The notes below the pieces were generated by a model. It was not told the DNA's origin. It saw only the letters and a program-made list of their open reading frames with translations, and made no database searches. Position numbers and translations under genes: made by a program. This document shows, piece by piece, positions 7,746-15,057 of a stretch of 64,000 nucleotides of DNA. Position 1 is the first letter of the stretch. Each line of letters begins with the position of its first letter. Source of the stretch: Chryseobacterium sp. 52 (GTDB taxonomy: Bacteria > Bacteroidota > Bacteroidia > Flavobacteriales > Weeksellaceae); NCBI RefSeq assembly GCF_002754245.1, contig NZ_PEEX01000001.1:1654001-1718000 (forward strand), in the 5' to 3' direction.

Positions 7746-8747
7746 ATGAAAGATAAGATCATCAATATACTCGCTGCTTTCGAAAAGGAACACATCGGGA
7801 AGTCTTTTCCGCTGGACTACTGTCTGCCCCTTTATCATACTGTTTCTGATGATGATTTACCCCATATTAAGCATGTCATCAATTATAAAAACACCAGACA
7901 GTTTGAAGAAGATCTGGACTGTTTTTCCCAACATTTCCAGTTTGTCAGCTGGTCAGAATTCAAAGACTTTGTGAAGGGTAATTTTAAACCTAAAAAAAAG
8001 ATAGCTCTGCTCACTTTTGATGACGGTTTCAGAGAGTTTTATGATGTTGTACTTCCTGTGCTGGAGCGAAAAGGAATTTATGCCTGTAATTTTATCAATC
8101 CGGCTTTTGTCGATAATAATGATCTGATGTTCAGATGTAAAGCCAGCCTGTTGATTGATGAGGTTAAAAAGAAAGAAACCGTCAATCCTGAAGTGTATGG
8201 ATTGCTGTCTCTGGGAAATATAAAGGAAAAAGAAACCTTAATCCATCAGATTTTAAAGATCAGTTATCAGGAAAAAGATATTCTGGATACCCTGGCAGAA
8301 AAGCTTGAAATTGATTACAGAACATTTTCAAAAGAGCAGAAACCTTATCTCGGTACCGGAGAATTAAAAATACTGACTGAAAAAGGTTATGGAATCTCTT
8401 CCCACAGCTGGGATCATCCCCAATATGGAGATCTTTCTCTGGAACAGCAGATGGAAACAACGAATCGTACTTTCAGCTATCTGAAAGAACAGGGCTTTTT
8501 ATATGAAACTTTTGCATTTCCATTCACTGATTTTGGAGTGAAAAAAGAGTTTTTTGATGAACTCTTTACCAATGAAGAAATCAGCTTCACCTTTGGATGT
8601 GCCGGAATAAAACTGGATAGCGTGGAAAGAAATTTTCAAAGGATTCCAATGGAAATGGGAGAGAGCGGAGAACAGATCCTTAAAAAAGAAACGGCTTATT
8701 TCAGACTGAAAAAGCTTATCGGTAAAAATACAATTGTACGGAAATGA
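7746..8747 (+). CDS. Polysaccharide deacetylase (carbohydrate esterase 4 / NodB-like)
   Basis: A 333-residue protein without signal peptide. It has CE4 motif 1 LLTFDDGFREF (Asp-Asp, about 88-98) and motif 2 SSHSWDHP (HSxxHP, about 218-225). These supply the zinc-binding Asp and two His of metal-dependent N-deacetylases acting on GlcNAc-containing polymers or glycans. An insertion between the two motifs (about 115-205) is longer than in minimal NodB domains. The stop codon overlaps the start of the following GNAT gene (ATGA, 8744-8747), so the two are translationally coupled. The likely role is surface glycan or cell-wall modification; the substrate cannot be read from sequence. Confidence 0.88.
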   Translation: MKDKIINILAAFEKEHIGKSFPLDYCLPLYHTVSDDDLPHIKHVINYKNTRQFEEDLDCFSQHFQFVSWSEFKDFVKGNFKPKKKIALLTFDDGFREFYDVVLPVLERKGIYACNFINPAFVDNNDLMFRCKASLLIDEVKKKETVNPEVYGLLSLGNIKEKETLIHQILKISYQEKDILDTLAEKLEIDYRTFSKEQKPYLGTGELKILTEKGYGISSHSWDHPQYGDLSLEQQMETTNRTFSYLKEQGFLYETFAFPFTDFGVKKEFFDELFTNEEISFTFGCAGIKLDSVERNFQRIPMEMGESGEQILKKETAYFRLKKLIGKNTIVRK

Positions 8748-9823
8748 TACAGCTGAAAACATATAACAGAAAACAATTGCAGGAGTTTATTTCATCCGGC
8801 GATTTCCGGAAATATGATTTTCTTCCTATTACAAAGCAACGTGCAGAATCTCATTGTAAAAATCCAAATGCCTCACATGAACAGATCCTTCTTATTCTGG
8901 CTTTTTATGAAGAAAAACTGGCGGGTTATGTAGGATGTTTTCCGGATCATTTTATCATTGATGGGAAAGAGTTCACCTATGCCTGGCTGAGTACTCTGTA
9001 TGTAAGCAACGAATTTCGGGGTAAAAGAATACCGAAAACATTGCTGAAAAAAGTTTTTGAAGAATATAAAGGACGTATTGCCATCACAGAATTTACAAGA
9101 GAAGCAGAAGCTCTTTACACCATTATGGGTGTTTTTGAAGATGTTTTTCCGAAAGATGGAAAGCGTTATTATTTCCGGACGGATGCAGCCAAAATGATTC
9201 CCGAAAAGAAACCCGGGACCAAAATAATGAGCCCCCTTTTTCAAATGGCAGATGCTGCTGCCAATTCTTTAATCAGTCTAAAAAACAGCACTATAAAAAA
9301 GCCCGGATTCAGATTTGAAATCCTTGGTGAGATTGATACTGAAAGTTCTGATTTTATTTCAAAATTTCAAAGCAGACGCAAAGCAGATGAAATTAATCTA
9401 TTCATAAAAAATCCGTGGGTATTGGAGAGTGAAAAGAAAGAAGATCAATATCTTTTTTCAGGCTTTGCCCGTGTTTTTAAATATTTCTGGGTAAAAGTAT
9501 ATGATGATAACAATACTTTAACAGCTTGCTCACTGCTGCTTTTGAGAGACGGATATCTTAAAATTCCTTATCTCTTTTCAAAATCCGGCACAGACCGTTT
9601 TATTGATTTTTTAAGCTATTTTATTGTCAAAAATAAAGTTAAGGCACTCACCAGTTATCAGCAGGAGCTTAATGAAAAAATAGCAGGCTCTACAGTATTT
9701 CCTGCAATCTATGAACGTGATTTTAAACGGGAATATCTCTTTCATAAACAATTGCTAAGCGACCTTCCTGACAATTTTGATCCGGAATATCAGGATGGGG
9801 ACGGGGATTGTATGATGACATAA
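8744..9823 (+). CDS. GNAT-family N-acetyltransferase
   Basis: A 359-residue cytoplasmic protein. The N-terminal half carries a GNAT fold pattern: LAGYVGCFPDHFIIDGKEF (beta strands), then AWLSTLYVSNEFRGKRIPKTLLKKVFEEY. The latter contains the acetyl-CoA pyrophosphate-binding loop (R-G-K-R-I-P, a variant of Q/RxxGxG/A) at about residues 97-102. The C-terminal 170 residues are not clearly assignable; a second degenerate GNAT-like domain is possible. It overlaps the polysaccharide deacetylase gene by 4 bp. A deacetylase followed by an acetyltransferase suggests exchange of acyl groups on an amino sugar. That is inference from gene order. Confidence 0.82.
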   Translation: MIQLKTYNRKQLQEFISSGDFRKYDFLPITKQRAESHCKNPNASHEQILLILAFYEEKLAGYVGCFPDHFIIDGKEFTYAWLSTLYVSNEFRGKRIPKTLLKKVFEEYKGRIAITEFTREAEALYTIMGVFEDVFPKDGKRYYFRTDAAKMIPEKKPGTKIMSPLFQMADAAANSLISLKNSTIKKPGFRFEILGEIDTESSDFISKFQSRRKADEINLFIKNPWVLESEKKEDQYLFSGFARVFKYFWVKVYDDNNTLTACSLLLLRDGYLKIPYLFSKSGTDRFIDFLSYFIVKNKVKALTSYQQELNEKIAGSTVFPAIYERDFKREYLFHKQLLSDLPDNFDPEYQDGDGDCMMT

Positions 9824-9992
9824 ATACGAATAAAATTTTCAACATTATATAGAGATTCTTTCCTTGAAAAATAAATTATAAGTGAAGTAATCGATGTAAT
9901 TTTAGAAAAAACTTTTATGAAAGATCATCCTCTCAGAATGTAGAAAAAGAGGCAAAAGGAATTCTGAAAAACTCTTTCTCCAGATACCAAAA

Positions 9993-10022
9993 AAAATTCG
10001 GGAAATACTTCCCGAATTTTTT
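9993..10022. terminator. Bidirectional terminator between GNAT and M16 genes
   Basis: AAAATTCGGGAA (9993-10004), loop ATAC, TTCCCGAATTTT (10009-10020), flanked by A and T runs. It lies between convergent genes ending at 9823 and 10040. The remaining ~170 bp upstream of it show nothing recognisable. Confidence 0.85.
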
Positions 10023-10039
10023 ATTAATATGTTGATGGA

Positions 10040-12907
10040 TTAATGTCCAAAAATCTCTTTTAATGTCAGTTCTTTGAAATTTCCCATCTGGTTGACGGCA
10101 TCCATATCCAGGTTCTCTTTCTTACCGATAATGGCGGTATTAAAATGTATTGGTTTAACCTCTGCATTATAAAACGCTTTCAGGTTTTCAAAATTCAGAC
10201 CTTCGATCTGTCCGTAGATATCTTTCCTGAAATCATGGGAGATTCCCAGTTTCTTCAGTCGTAACGTATTGAAAAATATATTGTTTCGGGTAATTCTGGT
10301 CGATGCAATCTGTTTCAGCGCTGCGTTTCTGGAATTTTCAAACTGGATAGGAACTTCCGGCAGTTCGTTCATCAGTTCATTCATCGTACTTACTGCAGTC
10401 TGAAGTTTATCCGGTTGAGTCCCAATATAGGTGGTGATATAATCCGGATGACCCAGTTCAGAATTAGCCGAATAAGAAACATAGGCAGAATACGCTAAGC
10501 TCTTGCTTTCACGGATCTCCTGGAAAACGATAGAGGAAAGTCCTCTTCCGAAATATTCATTGAAAACATTAATCTTCCCGAAATTTGAAGTATCCACAAC
10601 ATGTCCTCTTCCTACTTTGCTCATCTCCATCTGTACCATATCGTAATCGGTAAAATAGACATTTCCATTAGTTTCCGGTTCAGGATACTGTTTCGGTTCA
10701 GGGATCTGGAAGCTTTCATTTTCAACATATTTTCCGATATATTGCTTAAAATTTTCAAGATTTTTTCCATAGAAAAACAATTGGTAAGGAAATTTGAAAA
10801 GCTGTTTCATTCTGTCCGTAAACACTTCTGAATTGGTGCTTTCAAGCTCCTCCTTCGAAATAATATCCGTGTAGCGTGAGAAGCTGCCCAGTTTTGTATA
10901 ATTGGTCAGCGCAGTCATGATCCGGTTTTTGTCTTTTTTCGTAGCCTGGCGGTTTTCTAAAACAGTTTCCACAAACTGTTTGTAGATCTCCTGATCCGGT
11001 TTTAGATCATACATCCACTGCTGAAGAAGGACAATTCCTTTTTCAATATTTTCTTCCAGTCCGCTCAGGGAGATCAGAAGCTGGTCGTGAGTTGTTTTAA
11101 AATCGTTGGTGATGCCAATTTTAAAGAATTCATTTTTTAAATCCTCTGGTGAAAGATCCTCTGTTCCAAGATACTGAAGTAACTGTGTGGAAATTCCAAG
11201 ATCTCTGTCATGGTCACTTCCGAAAGGGAAAATAAAATGAATCTGAGCAATATCGTTATATTTATTCGTAACGAAGCTCAGCTTTTTATCCTTTATCGTG
11301 TCAGTAGTTATTTCTTTTTGATAATCAATGAATTCCGGCTGTATATCCTCTGTTTTTTCTGCTACGATTTCCTTTAAAAAGTCAGACTGTGCATCACGGT
11401 TGATTTTAATGGGAGTAATTCCAGGGTTTTCAACTCTTATCAGTTGATCATTAACCCCTTTCTCCTTATAAATAACAGCATAATTGTCTTTGAAAAAAGC
11501 ATTGGTAAAATCTACCACTTCCTCTTTTGTAAAATCCTGATATTCATCCAGTTCATTCAGTTCCTGTTCCCACGATCTTCCCTTGATGTATGTGTCATAA
11601 AGATTGGTTGCCAATCCATCAGCCGTCTCAAGACCTTTCAAACGCTGAAGTTTAAAATCATTGATAATGGCAGGAAGAAGCCAGTCCGGAAAATCTCCTT
11701 TTTTAATCAGTTCTATTTGCTCCAGAACCATTTCTTTCGCTTCTTCCAAAGTCTGTGTTTCCTTCGGAACAGCTACGATAGAAAAATATCCGTACTGCTT
11801 TAAACCTACAGAAAAAGCCTGCGCCCAAAGCATTCTTTGGGTCTGGTTAATATTAAGATCAAGCAGCCCTGCTTCCCCTCTGTTGCTGAGGATATTGGCT
11901 ACGATATCCGCCAGCATAGCTTCCCTTGTGCCATAGCTATCTGTTCTCCAGGCTAACTGCACTCTTGGAGTAGTGGGGCTTTTTACCGTTCTTTTTACAA
12001 TTTCGGTTAATGGCTGTTCAACCACTGCTGTTTTTTTCGGAAGTTCTTTGTAAGGAATTGTTCCAAAATATTGGTCAACCAGCTGAATGGTGTCTTCAAA
12101 ATCCAGATCTCCAACCAAAACCATCGCATAATTATTCGGAACGTAATATTCATCGAAATATTTATGAATAGCTTTCATAGAAGGGTTTTTCAGATGTTCC
12201 GGTTTTCCTATCGTGGTTTGCTGGCCATTTGGGTGTGCCGGGAATAAAGCATCCATCAACTCATAATTAACCAGTCTGGAATCATTGTCCTGGGCTCTGT
12301 TGAATTCCTCATATACCGACTCCAGTTCCGTATGGAAAAGACGCAGTACAACCTCTGAGAACCTTTCTTTCTCTATTTTAAGCCATTTTTCAAGCTCATT
12401 ATTCGGGACATTATTTTTGTAAACTGTTTCGTCAAACCAGGTATGAGCGTTCGTTCCGCTGGCACCCAGTGAAGAAATCACTTTGTCATATTCATTTGCG
12501 ATCGCATATTGGCTGGCATCCTGAGACACTTCATCTATTTTTTTATAGATCTCCTTCTTTTTTTCAGGATCCTGCTCTGCTTTATGTTCTTCGTACAATG
12601 CTGAAATTTGATCAAGAAGTTCCTTTTCCTTTTCCCAGTTTTGCGTTCCGATCTTCGAAGTCCCTTTAAACATCATATGTTCAAGATAATGGGCAAGTCC
12701 CGTATTATCAGACGGATCATTATTACTTCCCGTTCTCACCGGAATATAAGTCTGTATTCGGGGAGCATCAAAATTTTGGGCAAGAAAAACCTTTAAGCCA
12801 TTCTTCAGCGTGTAAATTCTTACCTTATTTTCATCATGTGTTACTGTAATATATTCGTAGTTGTTTTTATCTGTATGAACCGTTTCTGTATATCTTTTGT
12901 CAATCAT
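10040..12907 (-). CDS. M16 (insulinase/pitrilysin) family zinc metallopeptidase
   Basis: A 955-residue protein of the length expected for a full two-half M16 protease. The inverted zinc motif HYLEH (residues 73-77) is followed by the distal glutamate region ELESVYEEF (about 155-163), matching HxxEH...E. The second half (about 500-955) is the non-catalytic M16_C-type repeat. In it, GRGLSSIVFQEIRESKSLAYSAY is the conserved R/Y substrate-binding segment. No signal peptide is seen, so a cytoplasmic or unconventional location is likely. M16 enzymes degrade peptides enclosed in a closed chamber. A TACATTTG box lies 40 bp upstream of the start. Confidence 0.95.
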   Translation of the reverse strand: MIDKRYTETVHTDKNNYEYITVTHDENKVRIYTLKNGLKVFLAQNFDAPRIQTYIPVRTGSNNDPSDNTGLAHYLEHMMFKGTSKIGTQNWEKEKELLDQISALYEEHKAEQDPEKKKEIYKKIDEVSQDASQYAIANEYDKVISSLGASGTNAHTWFDETVYKNNVPNNELEKWLKIEKERFSEVVLRLFHTELESVYEEFNRAQDNDSRLVNYELMDALFPAHPNGQQTTIGKPEHLKNPSMKAIHKYFDEYYVPNNYAMVLVGDLDFEDTIQLVDQYFGTIPYKELPKKTAVVEQPLTEIVKRTVKSPTTPRVQLAWRTDSYGTREAMLADIVANILSNRGEAGLLDLNINQTQRMLWAQAFSVGLKQYGYFSIVAVPKETQTLEEAKEMVLEQIELIKKGDFPDWLLPAIINDFKLQRLKGLETADGLATNLYDTYIKGRSWEQELNELDEYQDFTKEEVVDFTNAFFKDNYAVIYKEKGVNDQLIRVENPGITPIKINRDAQSDFLKEIVAEKTEDIQPEFIDYQKEITTDTIKDKKLSFVTNKYNDIAQIHFIFPFGSDHDRDLGISTQLLQYLGTEDLSPEDLKNEFFKIGITNDFKTTHDQLLISLSGLEENIEKGIVLLQQWMYDLKPDQEIYKQFVETVLENRQATKKDKNRIMTALTNYTKLGSFSRYTDIISKEELESTNSEVFTDRMKQLFKFPYQLFFYGKNLENFKQYIGKYVENESFQIPEPKQYPEPETNGNVYFTDYDMVQMEMSKVGRGHVVDTSNFGKINVFNEYFGRGLSSIVFQEIRESKSLAYSAYVSYSANSELGHPDYITTYIGTQPDKLQTAVSTMNELMNELPEVPIQFENSRNAALKQIASTRITRNNIFFNTLRLKKLGISHDFRKDIYGQIEGLNFENLKAFYNAEVKPIHFNTAIIGKKENLDMDAVNQMGNFKELTLKEIFGH

Positions 12908-12946
12908 AAGCTAACTCATTTCATTCTTTTAGATCCGAATGCACTA

Positions 12947-12954
12947 CAAATGTA
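12947..12954 (-). promoter_or_regulatory. Bacteroidota -7 box upstream of the M16 gene
   Basis: On the minus strand the sequence reads TACATTTG, an exact match to the Bacteroidota -7 consensus TAnnTTTG, 40 bp before the ATG at 12907. No clear -33 TTG was found at the expected spacing. Confidence 0.5.
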
Positions 12955-13119
12955 AGCAATCAAAGAAAATTTTAATGGGTTTTTGTTACTATTACATCTA
13001 TAGCTGTTATTTTTAAAGGGGAACAGGTAAAAGATGAAAAGATAAATTTTACGATAGTGACTCGTCATTTGCTCAAAAAATTCAATAAGTTTGCATCAGG
13101 TTTTCCAAAAACAACCATT

Positions 13120-14445
13120 ATGTCCGGAAACATTCTGATCATTGATGACGAGATCAAGCTCCTGAAATTACTAGGAATGATCCTTTCCCAAGAAAATTTT
13201 AACGTTAAAGAAGCTTCTACAGCCCGTTCTGCGATGACAATGCTGGAGCAGCATCCATTTGATGTCGTGTTAAGTGATGTCCGTCTTCCCGATGCCTTTG
13301 GAGTAGAGCTGGTAAGATCCATCAAAACCAAATATCCACATCTGGAAATCATTCTGATGACCGCTTTCGGAAATATTACCGATGCAGTTCAGTCTATGAA
13401 AAACGGGGCCTACGATTATCTGGTGAAAGGAGATGACAACGAGAAAATTATTCCATTGGTGTATAAAGCACTGGAAAAGGTACAGGACAACAAATCTAAA
13501 ATCGTTCAGAAAACCAATGTAGTAAAAGGATTCGGACAGATCATCGGAACTTCTCCTTTGATCCTTCAGTCTAAAAAGCTGGCCGAAAAAGTGGCTTTAA
13601 CCGATGCCGCCGTTCTTCTGACCGGAGAAACAGGAACCGGAAAAGAAGTTTTTGCCAATGCCATCCACGAAGGAAGCGAAAGAAAGAAAAATAATTTTGT
13701 AGCGATCAACTGTTCTGCATTCAGCAGGGAAATCCTCGAAAGCGAACTTTTCGGACATAAACAAGGAGCTTTCACCGGAGCTGTAAAAGATAAAAAAGGA
13801 CTGATAGAAGAAGCCAACGGCGGAACCTTATTCCTTGACGAAATAGGAGAGATGCCCATCGAATTACAGGCAAAACTGCTCCGTGTCCTGGAAACCGGAG
13901 AATTCATCAAAATGGGGGAGACAAAGGTTTCCAGATCCGACTTCAGACTGATTGCCGCCACCAACAGAGATCTGGAAGAAGAAATAAAACACGGACATTT
14001 CCGTGAAGACCTGTATTTCCGACTGAATGTTTTCGAGATTCATCTTCCGCCACTCCGTGAAAGAAAAGAAGATCTGAAAATACTGGCTAAAAACTTCATT
14101 GATATCTTCTCCCGAAAACTCCACCTTTCATCCCTTGAGGTGAATCCTGATTATTTTAAAACCCTGGAAAAAAACGACTGGAAGGGAAATATCCGCGAAC
14201 TTAGAAATGCAGTGGAAAGAAGCCTTATTTTAATGGAAGACAATATTCTGGATGCCGGAAGTCTTCCGCATTATTCTGATAAAGCAGTTCCTGAAAGTGA
14301 TTCTTTAAGCATAAGATATCTTGAAAAAATACATATTCAGAAAGTTCTGCAGTATACAAAAGGCAACAAAGCTGAAGCCGCCAGACTGCTTGAAATAGGT
14401 ATTGCAACGCTGTACCGTAAGCTTGAGGAATATGGACTGAGGTAA
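13120..14445 (+). CDS. Sigma-54-dependent response regulator (NtrC type), probable Kdp regulator
   Basis: A 441-residue three-domain activator. Receiver domain: acidic pair IDDE (9-11) and phosphoacceptor Asp53 (VVLSDVRLPD), with Lys103. AAA+ domain: Walker A GETGTGKE (169-176), the sigma-54 contact loop GAFTGA (216-221), Walker B GGTLFLDEIGEMP, and the arginine-finger region FREDLYFRLNV. A Fis-type HTH lies at the end (NKAEAARLLEIGIATLYRKLEEYGL). ATG 13120 is chosen because MSGNILIIDDE is a normal receiver start; the frame extends back to GTG 13057. No kinase is adjacent upstream. The Kdp genes follow, and a KdpD fragment plus a histidine kinase end the same locus, so it may replace KdpE. 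The link is inferred from position. Confidence 0.95.
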   Translation: MSGNILIIDDEIKLLKLLGMILSQENFNVKEASTARSAMTMLEQHPFDVVLSDVRLPDAFGVELVRSIKTKYPHLEIILMTAFGNITDAVQSMKNGAYDYLVKGDDNEKIIPLVYKALEKVQDNKSKIVQKTNVVKGFGQIIGTSPLILQSKKLAEKVALTDAAVLLTGETGTGKEVFANAIHEGSERKKNNFVAINCSAFSREILESELFGHKQGAFTGAVKDKKGLIEEANGGTLFLDEIGEMPIELQAKLLRVLETGEFIKMGETKVSRSDFRLIAATNRDLEEEIKHGHFREDLYFRLNVFEIHLPPLRERKEDLKILAKNFIDIFSRKLHLSSLEVNPDYFKTLEKNDWKGNIRELRNAVERSLILMEDNILDAGSLPHYSDKAVPESDSLSIRYLEKIHIQKVLQYTKGNKAEAARLLEIGIATLYRKLEEYGLR

Positions 14446-14460
14446 ATGAGTTGTAAGTTT

Positions 14461-14616
14461 CGGGATGCGGGTTTCGAAATGCAGGGGTCGGAGAATTTTA
14501 GAACTCGAGCCTTTGAGTGTGCAACCCTTAAAAAGCTTATTTATCTTATAATCTTTAGCCTAAACCTCATGTCTGAAATCTGGTATCTAATATCTGGTAT
14601 CTGACATCTGACATCT
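14461..14616. repeat. Paired seven-base-phased arrays upstream of the kdp genes
   Basis: The first block, 14461-14495, reads as CGGGATG CGGGTTT, then CGAAATG CAGGGGT CGG, i.e. a C every 7 bases. The second block, 14572-14616, has seven TCT triplets at exact 7-base spacing (14572, 14579, 14586, 14593, 14600, 14607, 14614), with units GGTATCT, AATATCT and GACATCT. They are separated by about 75 bp of ordinary AT-rich sequence. The gap 14446-14781 otherwise holds only the hairpin at 14642; no gene is seen. Confidence 0.65.
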
Positions 14617-14641
14617 AAAAAATTATCATTTTAATAAACGA

Positions 14642-14665
14642 GCCTATCATTTTGATAGGCTTTTG
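14642..14665 (+). terminator. Hairpin terminator after the sigma-54 regulator
   Basis: Perfect 8-bp stem GCCTATCA (14642-14649) / TGATAGGC (14653-14660), loop TTT, followed by TTTTG. It separates the regulator gene from the kdp genes, so those need their own promoter downstream of 14665. Confidence 0.8.
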
Positions 14666-14781
14666 TATTGGTGTGTGATTGGGTATTATGGCTTAAGTAT
14701 TTGTTTTTTAATGTTTTAATGGTTTTGTTTTGAGAATGGACTTTATTTTGGCCTATAGGCTATGAATAAAATATTTTAAAA

Positions 14782-14889
14782 ATGACAATTTCAAGAAAAA
14801 CGTTCAAAAAGCGTGGGCACGCAGCCTTTAGTCTGCTGATGGTATCCTACGTTTTATTAACCCTTTTAATCTTAATAATAGCGATATGA
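14782..14889 (+). CDS. Small membrane ORF in the kdp leader (35 aa)
   Basis: ATG at 14782 to TGA at 14887-14889 encodes 35 residues. There is a basic N-terminus (TISRKTFKKRGH), then one strongly hydrophobic segment from about Ala14 to the end (SLLMVSYVLLTLLILIIAI). This is the profile of a single-pass inner-membrane microprotein with its N-terminus inside. Its stop overlaps the next ATG (ATGA at 14886-14889), supporting translation. No homolog is recognised; it could be an accessory KdpF-like subunit or a leader peptide. The evidence is the coupling, the position ahead of kdpF and the hydrophobic composition. Confidence 0.55.
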   Translation: MTISRKTFKKRGHAAFSLLMVSYVLLTLLILIIAI

Positions 14890-14969
14890 TGCTGATCAGT
14901 TTGATCCTGCTGTTTGCAGTGATGTTTTGGCTTCTTTACAAATCCGTTGAATTTTTTGATAAAATATAA
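14886..14969 (+). CDS. Small membrane ORF in the kdp leader (27 aa)
   Basis: ATGATG at 14886 to TAA at 14967-14969 encodes 27 residues: a hydrophobic stretch (LISLILLFAVMFWLLY), then a short polar tail KSVEFFDKI. It overlaps the preceding 35-residue ORF by 4 bp (ATGA) and ends 4 bp before the kdpF ATG. Size and topology resemble KdpF, but the Pro-Glu motif typical of KdpF is missing, so it is not called KdpF. Tight packing with its neighbours argues that it is translated. Confidence 0.55.
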   Translation: MMLISLILLFAVMFWLLYKSVEFFDKI

Positions 14970-14973
14970 AACT

Positions 14974-15051
14974 ATGTGGAGTTTATTTTTCCTTTCAATC
15001 CTGGCTTTTGCATACATCTGTTATGTTTTGCTGAAACCTGAAAAATTTTAA
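14974..15051 (+). CDS. kdpF: Potassium-transporting ATPase subunit KdpF
   Basis: A 25-residue protein consisting of one hydrophobic helix (LFFLSILAFAYICYVLL) followed by the KdpF-type ending KPEKF. KdpF is the smallest Kdp subunit; it binds at the KdpA-KdpB interface and stabilises the high-affinity K+ pump in the inner membrane. The gene ends 6 bp before kdpA. Length (E. coli KdpF is 29 residues) and position immediately before kdpA support the call. Confidence 0.85.
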   Translation: MWSLFFLSILAFAYICYVLLKPEKF

Positions 15052-15057
15052 CTGATC

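Noticed and set aside
9824..9990. Small ORFs in the gap after the GNAT gene
   Set aside because: Very short frames with no ribosome-binding context and no hydrophobic or conserved pattern.
10601..10831. ORFs on the plus strand inside the M16 gene
   Set aside because: They are out-of-frame antisense shadows of a long real gene with full domain evidence.
13057..13119. Longer start of the sigma-54 regulator at GTG 13057
   Set aside because: The extra 21 residues have no receiver-domain character; ATG 13120 gives the standard N-terminus.
14689..14703. Sigma-54 promoter upstream of the kdp genes (TGGC ... TTTG)
   Set aside because: The TGGC and TTG elements are one base further apart than the consensus spacing and the GC at -12 is missing.
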